NCBI GenBank assembly: GCA_035640455.1
Contig: DASQWB010000057.1
Span: forward strand, 1-8,548
Reading direction: 5' to 3'
DNA: 8,548 nt
Origin: AC-50 sp035640455
Lineage (GTDB): Bacteria > Actinomycetota > Thermoleophilia > Gaiellales > Gaiellaceae
The notes below the pieces were generated by a model that had not been told where the DNA came from, did not search any database, and saw only the letters and a program-made list of their open reading frames with translations. Shown here one piece after another: positions 1 through 5,681 of the stretch (the stretch's first letter is position 1; each line of letters opens with the position of its first letter). A program made the position numbers and the translations under genes.

Positions 1-1
1 C

Positions 2-2542
2 CCGCCGGTCGCGACTGCCGACGGCCCCTACAACGGCGTGATCGGGAATACGCTGGCCGTGCTCAGCACGACCGGCAGCGGCCCGCACGTCGTGCTGACG
101 GGCAACGTCCTCACCGCGAATGACACCGACGAGGATGCGACCTTCCCGCACACGGTGAGCGCGGTCGCCGAGACGGTGACCTCGACCGGTGGCGGGACGG
201 CGACCATCAACACCGACGGCAGCTTCACCTTCCTGCCGGGCGTCGGCGACAAGAACCAGAACGACACGTTCACGTACCACGCGACCGACGGTTCGGCCAC
301 CTCCGCCGGCACCGTAACGATCGGGATCGCAAACTTCCTCGTCTGGTACGTCGACAATGCGTCGGCCGCGACGACTCACGACGGCCGCTCGCCGTCGCCG
401 TTCCTCAACCTCGCCTCGCTGAACGGCGCGGGCGGGTCGGGCGACTCCGACGGGACGGGTGACTACATCTTCCTCTACCAGGGGTCCGGCAGCTACGGCG
501 GCGGGATCCCGCTCGAGGCCAACCAGAACCTCTGGGGCGAGCCGCACGGCCTGACGGTGAACGGCAACAACCTCGTCGCCGCCGGTGGGAGCAACCCCGT
601 GGTGACGAACGCCTCCGGCACGGGCGTCGGCCTCGCAAGCGGCGTCGACGTCCAGGGCCTGAACATCTCCGGCACGAGCGGCGACGCGATCAACGGCGTG
701 TCCGTGACCACGGCGACCGTCGGCACGACGAACGCCGTGAACATCTCGAGCGCGGGTGGCGACGGCGTCGACCTCTCCGGCGCGGCGGGCGGCAACATCA
801 GCATCGCCTCGCCGATCACGGGCAGCGCCGGCCACTCCGTGTCGGTCGCCGGCCGCAACAGCGGCACGGTCGCCTTCAGCGGCGCGATCAGTGATAGCGG
901 CACCGGCATCAGCCTGAGCGGCAATACGGGCGCCACCATCAATCTCACCGGCGGCGTCACACTTAACTCAGGCGCGGCGTTCTCCGCGACGGGCGGCGGA
1001 ACAGTCAACGTAACCGGCTCGAACAACACGATCGGCGCGACCACTGCCGGAACTGGACCGGCGATCAACGTCGCGAACACCACCATCGGCTCCAGCGGGC
1101 TGAACTTCAAGAAGGTCTCCTCGACCAGCGGCGCCAACGGGATCGTCCTCAACGGCACCGGTGCGAGCGGGAGCCTGGTCGTCGCGGGTAACGGCAACTC
1201 GACGGTCGGCGGCGACAACTCCGGCGGCACGATCCAGAACACGACCGGTCACGGGATCGCGCTCACGAGCACGCTGAGCCCCTCGCTCACGAACATGAAC
1301 ATCCAGAACACGAGCGGGAGCGGCATCAACGGAACGCAGGTGTCCGGCTTCACGTTCGCGAACGGCACCATCAACAACTCCGGCACCGGTGGGGCTGCCG
1401 ACGACTCGAACATCAGCTTCAACGACAGCACGTCGAACCCGAACGTCACGGGTGCGGTGAGCGTCACGAACAGCGTGCTGACGAACTCGCGCTACCACGG
1501 CGTTGACATCCAGAACTCGACCGGGACGATCTCGAACGCAACCGTCACCGGGAACACGTTCACGAGCTCCACGTCGGTGGCGAGCTCGCTCGGGTCGGCG
1601 GTGCGGCTGGTCGCACTCGGGTCGGCCTCGGACGTCGCGAACGTGACGAAGGCAAACCTCGACAACAACGTCATCAGCAACTTCCCCTCCGGCGCGGGCT
1701 TCGTCGTCCAGGGCGGAAACGCTTTCGACGGCGCCGGAGCGCCGGCGGGCACGATGGGGCAGGCCGGTAACGGGACGAACATCATCTCGATCGACGGGAA
1801 CCGGATGGACGGCGGCCTGGGCGGCGTCGGCAACCAGCCCGACCGGTTCGTGACGGCGGCCGTTAACGGACGCGGCCAGGGCAACTTCGACATCTCGAAC
1901 AACGGCACGGCCGCGAACCCGATCACGCACATCGACGGCGTCGTGATCGAGCTCTCCGAGTTCGGCGATAGCACCGTCACGTCCATCGCGAACAACAACC
2001 GGATCGTCGCGAACAACGCCGTCGCGTCGTCCGGCATCGGGATCGGGTGCGACTCCGACTCGCTGACGACGACGGCCGACACCGGCACGCTGACCTCGAC
2101 GATCAACGGCAACAACGTGAGCCTGACGGATGGGCCGGGGATCTTCGCGATCGCCCGGAACTCCAGCTGCACGCTCAACCAGAAGATCCAGAACAACACG
2201 GTGGCGGCGCCGGCGACGACGACGGCGGCACGTGCCGGCATCCGTGTCGACTCCGGGTCGGCAGCCGGGGACACGACGCTCTGCCTCAACATCTCCGGGA
2301 ACACGACCGCCGGCAGCACGAACACGGCAACCGCGACCACATCGCCGGGGATCAACCTGCGCAAGCAGGGGACCGTTTCCACCACCAACTCGTTCGCGAT
2401 CAACGGCATGGCGGCGACGGCCTCGCCGGGCGTCGAGAACTACGTCAACGGCCTGAATACGAGTACGTCGGGGACGTTCGGTGTCGGCGGCACAGCGCTG
2501 CTCTCCGCCACGTCCGGGTTCTCGAACTGCAGCCTCCCATAA
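2..2542 (+). CDS. Large secreted beta-helix protein with N-terminal Ig/cadherin-like module (5' end cut by window)
   Basis: The frame is open from base 2, so the gene starts upstream; the GTG at 38 is only the first start-like codon inside the window. About 846 residues are visible. Residues ~1-111 look like a bacterial Ig/cadherin-like module: NVLTANDTDED (35-45), DGSFTFLPG (72-80) and DTFTYHATDG (88-97) match the usual 'N-x-VLxND-D', 'DGSFTYxP' and 'DSFTYxxxDG' signatures. A WYVDN linker (115-119) leads into ~680 residues of short Gly/Ser/Thr/Asn-rich repeats with recurring N-x-I/V-S and GNN/NNN turns, typical of right-handed parallel beta-helices (PbH1/pectate-lyase-like fold). All four cysteines (683, 723, 761, 843) lie in the last quarter, compatible with disulfides outside the cell. 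The tail ends NCSLP, with no LPXTG motif or terminal hydrophobic segment. Role: probably an extracellular adhesin or surface fibre; no catalytic residues recognised. Stop TAA. It precedes the collar genes on the same strand. Confidence 0.85.
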   Translation, partial: PPVATADGPYNGVIGNTLAVLSTTGSGPHVVLTGNVLTANDTDEDATFPHTVSAVAETVTSTGGGTATINTDGSFTFLPGVGDKNQNDTFTYHATDGSATSAGTVTIGIANFLVWYVDNASAATTHDGRSPSPFLNLASLNGAGGSGDSDGTGDYIFLYQGSGSYGGGIPLEANQNLWGEPHGLTVNGNNLVAAGGSNPVVTNASGTGVGLASGVDVQGLNISGTSGDAINGVSVTTATVGTTNAVNISSAGGDGVDLSGAAGGNISIASPITGSAGHSVSVAGRNSGTVAFSGAISDSGTGISLSGNTGATINLTGGVTLNSGAAFSATGGGTVNVTGSNNTIGATTAGTGPAINVANTTIGSSGLNFKKVSSTSGANGIVLNGTGASGSLVVAGNGNSTVGGDNSGGTIQNTTGHGIALTSTLSPSLTNMNIQNTSGSGINGTQVSGFTFANGTINNSGTGGAADDSNISFNDSTSNPNVTGAVSVTNSVLTNSRYHGVDIQNSTGTISNATVTGNTFTSSTSVASSLGSAVRLVALGSASDVANVTKANLDNNVISNFPSGAGFVVQGGNAFDGAGAPAGTMGQAGNGTNIISIDGNRMDGGLGGVGNQPDRFVTAAVNGRGQGNFDISNNGTAANPITHIDGVVIELSEFGDSTVTSIANNNRIVANNAVASSGIGIGCDSDSLTTTADTGTLTSTINGNNVSLTDGPGIFAIARNSSCTLNQKIQNNTVAAPATTTAARAGIRVDSGSAAGDTTLCLNISGNTTAGSTNTATATTSPGINLRKQGTVSTTNSFAINGMAATASPGVENYVNGLNTSTSGTFGVGGTALLSATSGFSNCSLP

Positions 2543-2569
2543 GGCTGGCCGCACATTGAAGTTCTAGGG

Positions 2570-2615
2570 CGGGCGAGTCTAGACACGGCGCACGTTGCCG
2601 TTCTAGACTCGCCCG
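2570..2615 (+). terminator. Long stem-loop, candidate terminator or processing site
   Basis: A perfect 14-bp inverted repeat pairs 2570-2583 with 2602-2615. Inside it, 2585-2589 (ACGGC) pairs with 2597-2601 (GCCGT) after a single bulged C, leaving a 7-nt loop (2590-2596). The whole structure is thus a ~19-bp stem. It starts 28 bp after the TAA of the beta-helix gene. No T-run follows, so it is not a classical rho-independent terminator, though GC-rich actinobacteria often use U-poor hairpins. It could instead attenuate read-through, stabilise mRNA ends between the two genes, or bind a dimeric protein as DNA. Confidence 0.6.
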
Positions 2616-2656
2616 ACCTACGCCGGGCAATCCGCTACCCAGAGAGCCCCCGTGAG

Positions 2657-2661
2657 AGGAG
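2657..2661 (+). promoter_or_regulatory. Ribosome binding site deciding the start of collar gene 1
   Basis: AGGAG lies directly against an ATG at 2662 (no spacer) but 6 nt before a second in-frame ATG at 2668. The second spacing is functional, and the resulting protein starts MAEPF, matching the MAQPY and MADPF starts of the two paralogues. The start is therefore placed at 2668. Confidence 0.8.
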
Positions 2662-2667
2662 ATGCCG

Positions 2668-3180
2668 ATGGCTGAACCCTTCCTGTCGGAGATCCGAATC
2701 ATGAGCTTCAACTTCGCGCCGAAGGGGTGGGCGCTCTGCAACGGGCAGCTCCTACCGATCAACCAGAACCAGGCGCTGTTCTCGCTTCTCGGCACCACCT
2801 ACGGCGGCAACGGGCAGACGAATTTCGCGCTCCCGGACTTACGGGGCAACTCACAGCTCCACATGGGAAACGGCTTTACCCTGGGACAGAAGGGCGGCGA
2901 GCAGGCGCACACGCTGACTATGCAGGAGATGCCGCAGCACACGCACACCCCGAACGCCTCGACGACGCAGGCCGCGGCGAACACGAACAGCCCCGCGCCG
3001 ACCCTGATGCCTGCTCAATCGAACTTCTCGTTCCTCTACGGGCCGGCGACGAACTTCCAGCCGATGGCGCAGAACGCGATCTCGAACGTCGGCGGCTCCC
3101 AGGCGCACCAGAACATGCAGCCGTTCCTCGTCCTGAGCTTCTGCATCGCGCTTCAGGGCATCTTCCCCTCGCGGACTTAG
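2668..3180 (+). CDS. Phage tail collar domain protein, MdpB-like (copy 1)
   Basis: A 170-residue protein of the Tail Collar/'microcystin-dependent protein' family. The collar domain spans ~5-60: EIRIMSFNFAPKGWALCNGQ followed by LLPI, LLGTTYGGNGQ (40-50) and FALPDLRG (53-60). A PQHTHT motif (89-94) carries the HxH pair that binds zinc in the trimeric T4 gp12 short tail fibre. Residues ~95-135 are Ala/Asn/Thr/Pro-rich and differ from the paralogues. The C-terminus is conserved (GGSQAHQNMQPF, then LSFCIALQGIFPSR). No signal peptide is visible, so export, if any, is unconventional or needs a partner. It is first of three tandem paralogues with no other phage genes nearby. Family assignment is firm. 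The biological role in bacteria is not established; a trimeric fibre or surface role is inferred. Confidence 0.93.
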   Translation: MAEPFLSEIRIMSFNFAPKGWALCNGQLLPINQNQALFSLLGTTYGGNGQTNFALPDLRGNSQLHMGNGFTLGQKGGEQAHTLTMQEMPQHTHTPNASTTQAAANTNSPAPTLMPAQSNFSFLYGPATNFQPMAQNAISNVGGSQAHQNMQPFLVLSFCIALQGIFPSRT

Positions 3181-3185
3181 GAGGT
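3179..3185 (+). promoter_or_regulatory. Shine-Dalgarno site overlapping the stop codon of collar gene 1
   Basis: AGGAGGT begins inside the TAG stop of the first collar gene and sits 5 nt before the ATG at 3191. A ribosome terminating on copy 1 covers the initiation site of copy 2, implying translational coupling. The same layout recurs at the next junction. Confidence 0.85.
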
Positions 3186-3190
3186 CTGGC

Positions 3191-3700
3191 ATGGCACAGC
3201 CGTATGTCGGCGAGATCCGGATCTTCGCAGGGAACTTTGCCCCCGCAGGGTGGATGCTCTGCGAGGGTCAGCTCTTGCCGATCTCCGAGAACGAGACGCT
3301 CTTCCAGCTGATCGGGACCACCTACGGCGGCGACGGAGAGTCCACGTTCGCGCTGCCGGATCTCCGCGGCAGGATTCCACTCCACCAGGGCAACGGCTTC
3401 ATCATGGCCGAGACGGGCGGCGTCGAGACGGTGACCCTCACGACCCAGCAGCTCCCGATCCACAACCACACGCTGCTGGGCACCGGCAACCTCGCTACAG
3501 GAAACCCGCCGGCGAACAATGCCTACGCCTCCTCGACGGGCGCGACGATCTTTCCGTACGGCACCGACCAGCCGACGACGACGTTGCATCCGAGCTCGAT
3601 CGGCCCCGCCGGCGGCAGCCAGCCGCACGACAACTTCGAGCCCTACCTCTGCATGAACTACATCATCTCGCTGTTCGGAATCTTCCCCTCACCCACCTAG
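3191..3700 (+). CDS. Phage tail collar domain protein, MdpB-like (copy 2)
   Basis: A 169-residue paralogue of the preceding gene. About two thirds of the first 60 residues are identical to copy 1, including GEIRIF, NFAPAGWMLCEGQLLPI (15-31), IGTTYGGDGE (41-50) and FALPDLRGRIPLHQGNGF (53-70). The putative zinc-binding HxH lies in LPIHNHT (88-94). The middle (~95-138) is Gly/Asn/Thr-rich and unlike the other copies. The C-terminal block GGSQPHDNFEPYLCMNYIIS followed by LFGIFPSPT departs most from the family norm: MQP is replaced by FEP and SFCIAL by NYIISL. The start is the ATG 5 nt after a strong Shine-Dalgarno site; it lies 10 bp past the copy 1 stop, so the genes are almost certainly co-transcribed. 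Probably a component of the same trimeric assembly, or a specialised version of it. Confidence 0.93.
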   Translation: MAQPYVGEIRIFAGNFAPAGWMLCEGQLLPISENETLFQLIGTTYGGDGESTFALPDLRGRIPLHQGNGFIMAETGGVETVTLTTQQLPIHNHTLLGTGNLATGNPPANNAYASSTGATIFPYGTDQPTTTLHPSSIGPAGGSQPHDNFEPYLCMNYIISLFGIFPSPT

Positions 3701-3704
3701 GAGG
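3699..3704 (+). promoter_or_regulatory. Shine-Dalgarno site overlapping the stop codon of collar gene 2
   Basis: AGGAGG starts within the TAG stop of copy 2 and lies 5 nt before a GTG at 3710. This fixes the GTG as the start of copy 3, giving the family-typical N-terminus MADPFVAEVRIF. The layout repeats that at 3179-3185. Confidence 0.85.
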
Positions 3705-3709
3705 CGAAA

Positions 3710-4243
3710 GTGGCAGACCCGTTCGTCGCTGAAGTGCGGATCTTCCCGTTCAACTTCCCTCCGAAGGGGTGGGCGTTTTGCGACGGGCAGATCCTACCGA
3801 TCTCGCAGAACACGGCGCTCTTCGCGCTCCTGGGGACGACCTACGGAGGAAACGGCCAGTCGACCTTCGCGCTCCCGAACGTCCAGGGCTCGGCCGTGAT
3901 GCACCCAGGGCAGGGGCCGGGGCTGTCGCAGCACTTTCTCGGCGAGGTCGGCGGAGAGCAGTTCGTGACGCTCCTCCAGACCGAAATGCCGATTCATCCG
4001 CACTCGCTGGTGGCGTCGCAGGGCGACGGCACCGAGCGCAACCCGAACGTCAACGGCACGGGGCAGCTGCTCGCGACCGGCGTCGGGATCTCGCAGTACC
4101 AGACTCCCTCCAACCCGCTCACGCAGCTGAACCTTCAGACCATCACACCGAGCGGAGGGAGCCTCCCGCACAACAACATGCAGCCGTACCTGACGCTCAA
4201 CTTCTGCATCGCGCTCCAGGGCGTCTTCCCGCCGCGACCCTGA
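3710..4243 (+). CDS. Phage tail collar domain protein, MdpB-like (copy 3)
   Basis: A 177-residue third paralogue with a GTG start. Conserved blocks are EVRIFPFNFPPKGWAFCDGQ (8-27), ILPISQN, LLGTTYGGNGQSTFALPN (40-57), MPIHPHS with the HxH pair (93-99), GGSLPHNNMQPYLTLNFCIA (149-168) and LQGVFPPRP at the end. Relative to copies 1 and 2 it has a short insertion around 65-80 (PGQGPGLSQHFLGEVGG) and lacks the usual DLRG, reading NVQG instead. The central part is again different and Asn/Gln/Thr-rich. It ends in TGA, which overlaps the proposed CTG start of the acetyltransferase by two bases. As with its neighbours, the family is certain while the function (fibre-like trimer, surface or extracellular) is inferred from T4 gp12 relatives. 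Confidence 0.93.
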   Translation: MADPFVAEVRIFPFNFPPKGWAFCDGQILPISQNTALFALLGTTYGGNGQSTFALPNVQGSAVMHPGQGPGLSQHFLGEVGGEQFVTLLQTEMPIHPHSLVASQGDGTERNPNVNGTGQLLATGVGISQYQTPSNPLTQLNLQTITPSGGSLPHNNMQPYLTLNFCIALQGVFPPRP

Positions 4244-4722
4244 CACAGGCCGTCGAGCTTCGCCCGGTCGAGCCGGGCGACCGCGAGTTCCTCTACCGCG
4301 TCTACGCGAGCACGCGGGCGGAGGAGCTCGCGGTCGTGCCGTGGGACGATGCGCAGAAGGACGCCTTCCTGCGCATGCAGTTCGACGCGCAGGACGCGTG
4401 GTGGCGCGAGAACTACGCGCAGGCGCGCTTCGACGTCGTCCTCGTCGACGGCGAGCCGGCCGGACGCCTCTACGTCCACCACGGCCCGAGCGAGATCCGC
4501 ATCGTCGACATCGCTCTGCTCCCCGAGCATCGCGGGAGCGGGGTCGGGAGTCGGCTGCTCGAGGATCTCCTCGCCGAGGCCGACGACGGCGGCAAGAGCG
4601 TCACGATCCACGTCGAGCGGATGAACCCGGCGCTTCGGCTCTACGAGCGGCTCGGCTTCTCCGTCGCCGAGGACAAGGGCGTCTACCTGTTCCTGGAGCG
4701 GCCGCCGCGCGCGATCCGGTAG
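4240..4722 (+). CDS. GNAT family N-acetyltransferase of the collar cluster
   Basis: A ~160-residue acetyl-CoA-dependent acetyltransferase. The N-terminal strand/helix is VELRPVEPGDREFLYRVYAS (5-24). Motif A carries the acetyl-CoA pyrophosphate-binding loop: VDIALLPEHRGSGVGSRLLE (89-108), with R-x-x-G-x-G at 98-103. Motif B is NPALRLYERLGF (129-140). The full fold is present. No ATG, GTG or TTG exists in frame near the start of the domain: the first GTG is ~33 codons in and would remove the first strand. The best start is the CTG at 4240, which forms CTGA with the TGA of copy 3; there is no separate Shine-Dalgarno site, so coupling is expected. Acetyl acceptor unknown. From memory, related GNATs with the STRAEELAxVPWDDAQK stretch recur beside MdpB triplets, suggesting that it modifies a collar protein or a shared substrate. 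Product class firm; exact start uncertain. Confidence 0.85.
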   Translation: MTQAVELRPVEPGDREFLYRVYASTRAEELAVVPWDDAQKDAFLRMQFDAQDAWWRENYAQARFDVVLVDGEPAGRLYVHHGPSEIRIVDIALLPEHRGSGVGSRLLEDLLAEADDGGKSVTIHVERMNPALRLYERLGFSVAEDKGVYLFLERPPRAIR

Positions 4723-5372
4723 CGCGAGCCCTCGAGCGCAGCCTCGCCTTCTGGCGAGCCCGACAGCACCGCATCGACCGCGTGGGGCTCGGCCGGACGT
4801 CCGGTCGGAAGCCACCCGCGTCCCGCCGGGCACAGGATGAGGGTGCGCGCCCGCTCCCCGACGAATGCGAGGCGGCCCGGCTCGTCGAGGGTCCCGTCCC
4901 ACAGCTCGAGGCCCAGTCGCCCGAGCTGGTCGGCCATCGGCGCAGGTGCCCCGACCAGGCCCAGCTCGGACAGGCCGAGCAGCTCGGCGGCCGCGAACGG
5001 TCCGTGCACGCGCGTCTCGCCGATCCCTCGGTGCGCGATCAGCTCGACGATGTTCCCGACCGCATCGTGGAAGTAGCACGCCTGCGCTTCCCAGCTCGAG
5101 AAGTCGAAGACGACCTCGCCGCTGTCCGTGTCCGGCAGCAGGTTGGTTCGATCGGCGGCCCACTCGAGCGCCTCGTCGAAGCGGTTCCCGGGCACGAGGA
5201 GGGCGAAGTGGTAGAACGGCCGCCCGGGGCTCGCCACGAACTCGAGCCGGGTCGCGCCGATCGCGAACGTCGTCTCGTCCGCCTCCTCGATGCCGAGCCT
5301 CTCCGAGTAGAAGAAGGTCAGGGCCGAGAGCGACCCGCCTGGGGCTCCCAGCCGCACGTCGAGGAAATCCAT
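4683..5372 (-). CDS. VOC (glyoxalase/dioxygenase fold) family protein
   Basis: A 229-residue protein starting at ATG 5372. Residues ~1-115 form a VOC domain of two beta-alpha-beta-beta-beta modules: FYSERLGI (21-28) is the typical first helix and turn, TRLEF (41-45) ends module one, YHFALLVP (54-61) opens module two, and CYFHDAVGNIVELIAH (99-114) matches the classic 'F-x-DPDGN-xxEL' end. Candidate metal ligands are E44, H55 and E110; the usual ligand in the first strand is not obvious (LDVRLG), so metal use is uncertain. Residues 120-229 resemble a degenerate second VOC half. VOC members include glyoxalases, ring-cleaving dioxygenases and antibiotic-binding proteins; the substrate cannot be told here. 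It follows DUF6916 by 6 bp, so one operon is likely, and its last 40 bp overlap the 3' end of the convergent acetyltransferase gene. Stop TAG. Confidence 0.8.
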   Translation of the reverse strand: MDFLDVRLGAPGGSLSALTFFYSERLGIEEADETTFAIGATRLEFVASPGRPFYHFALLVPGNRFDEALEWAADRTNLLPDTDSGEVVFDFSSWEAQACYFHDAVGNIVELIAHRGIGETRVHGPFAAAELLGLSELGLVGAPAPMADQLGRLGLELWDGTLDEPGRLAFVGERARTLILCPAGRGWLPTGRPAEPHAVDAVLSGSPEGEAALEGSRYRIARGGRSRNR

Positions 5373-5378
5373 CCCGCG

Positions 5379-5657
5379 CTACGTGAAGATCGCCTCGTAC
5401 CGGTCGACCGCGATCGGCACGAGGAAGAGGTCGAGCTCGCCGAGCCCCTCGTGCTCGACGCGGTAGATGCGCTGTTCGAGCGGCGGGTTCGGGCCGCCCT
5501 CGAAGACGAGCGAGAACGGCGCGCGGCCGCCCGGCTCGCGGGGGATCTCCGTCACCTCGACGAGTTCGACCTCGAAGGCCGGAGCTCCGTCGGGCGCGAT
5601 ATGGAAGCGGTCGCGGAGCAGCGGGCGGAAGTCGTCGACGGTCAGATCCTCGAGCAT
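5379..5657 (-). CDS. DUF6916 family protein
   Basis: A 92-residue protein: it begins MLEDLTVDDFRPLLRDRF, has a central APFSLVFEG (47-54) with PPLEQRIYRVEH (58-69), and ends with GELDLFLVPI (73-82) and DRYEAIF. I recognise this as the DUF6916 pattern ('L-T-x-DDF', 'FSL-x-F-x-GP', 'YxLEH-x-xLG-x-LDLFLVPI', 'YEAVF'). It is small, all-beta-looking and soluble, with no signal peptide or catalytic motif. The frame stays open upstream to 6080, but family homology begins at this methionine and the upstream part is antisense to the lipoprotein gene, so ATG 5657 is chosen. The function is unknown. As far as I recall, members often neighbour MdpB/tail-collar genes, which fits the cluster next door. It is followed 6 bp later by the VOC gene. 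No Shine-Dalgarno site; a TANNNT element sits 7 nt upstream of the ATG. Confidence 0.8.
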   Translation of the reverse strand: MLEDLTVDDFRPLLRDRFHIAPDGAPAFEVELVEVTEIPREPGGRAPFSLVFEGGPNPPLEQRIYRVEHEGLGELDLFLVPIAVDRYEAIFT

Positions 5658-5664
5658 GTGCGGA

Positions 5665-5674
5665 AGGCTACTCT
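5665..5674. promoter_or_regulatory. Candidate overlapping divergent -10 elements for leaderless transcripts
   Basis: The 24 bp between the two divergent ATGs (5657 minus, 5682 plus) contain TAGCCT on the minus strand (5665-5670) and TACTCT on the plus strand (5669-5674). Each is a TANNNT -10-type hexamer exactly 7 nt before its ATG, and the two share bases 5669-5670. Neither gene has a Shine-Dalgarno site. This is the layout of leaderless promoters known in Actinobacteria. No convincing -35 box is visible on either side, so this is a hypothesis. Confidence 0.35.
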
Positions 5675-5681
5675 CGACGGG

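Larger units (their letters stand above)
2543..2661. other. Intergenic region between beta-helix gene and collar operon
   Basis: This 119-bp gap is the only intergenic space above 35 bp in the window. It contains the long inverted repeat annotated separately and, at its 3' end, the Shine-Dalgarno site of the first collar gene. A possible -35/-10 pair (TTGAAG at 2556-2561, TCTAGA at 2578-2583, 16-bp spacer) is weak. No convincing promoter can be assigned by eye. Confidence 0.6.

Noticed and set aside
38..2542. Complete beta-helix gene starting at GTG 38
   Set aside because: The frame is open to the window edge, and residues before 38 (PPVATADGPYNG) continue the Ig-like module, so the true start is outside.
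968..2554. Long minus-strand open frame (528 codons) opposite the beta-helix gene
   Set aside because: Its translation is Arg/Asp/Val-rich without domains, as expected for the antisense of a GC-rich gene. The plus-strand frame has clear Ig and beta-helix patterns.
2556..2622. Promoter pairs TTGAAG-N16-TCTAGA and TTGCCG-N17-CTACGC upstream of the collar operon
   Set aside because: Both -10 boxes match the consensus poorly and lie in or next to the stem-loop; not strong enough to annotate as promoters.
2662..2667. Alternative ATG for collar copy 1 two codons upstream
   Set aside because: It touches the Shine-Dalgarno site with no spacer, and the paralogues start at the position equivalent to 2668.
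2668..4243. Prophage or tailocin fragment
   Set aside because: No tail tube, sheath, baseplate, terminase, capsid, lysis or integrase gene is visible on either side within the window; three tandem collar genes with a GNAT is not a phage tail gene order.
4135..5163. Minus-strand open frame of 342 codons overlapping VOC and GNAT
   Set aside because: Low-complexity Arg/Gly/Ala translation with no recognisable domain; it is in a different frame from the VOC gene and antisense to the acetyltransferase.
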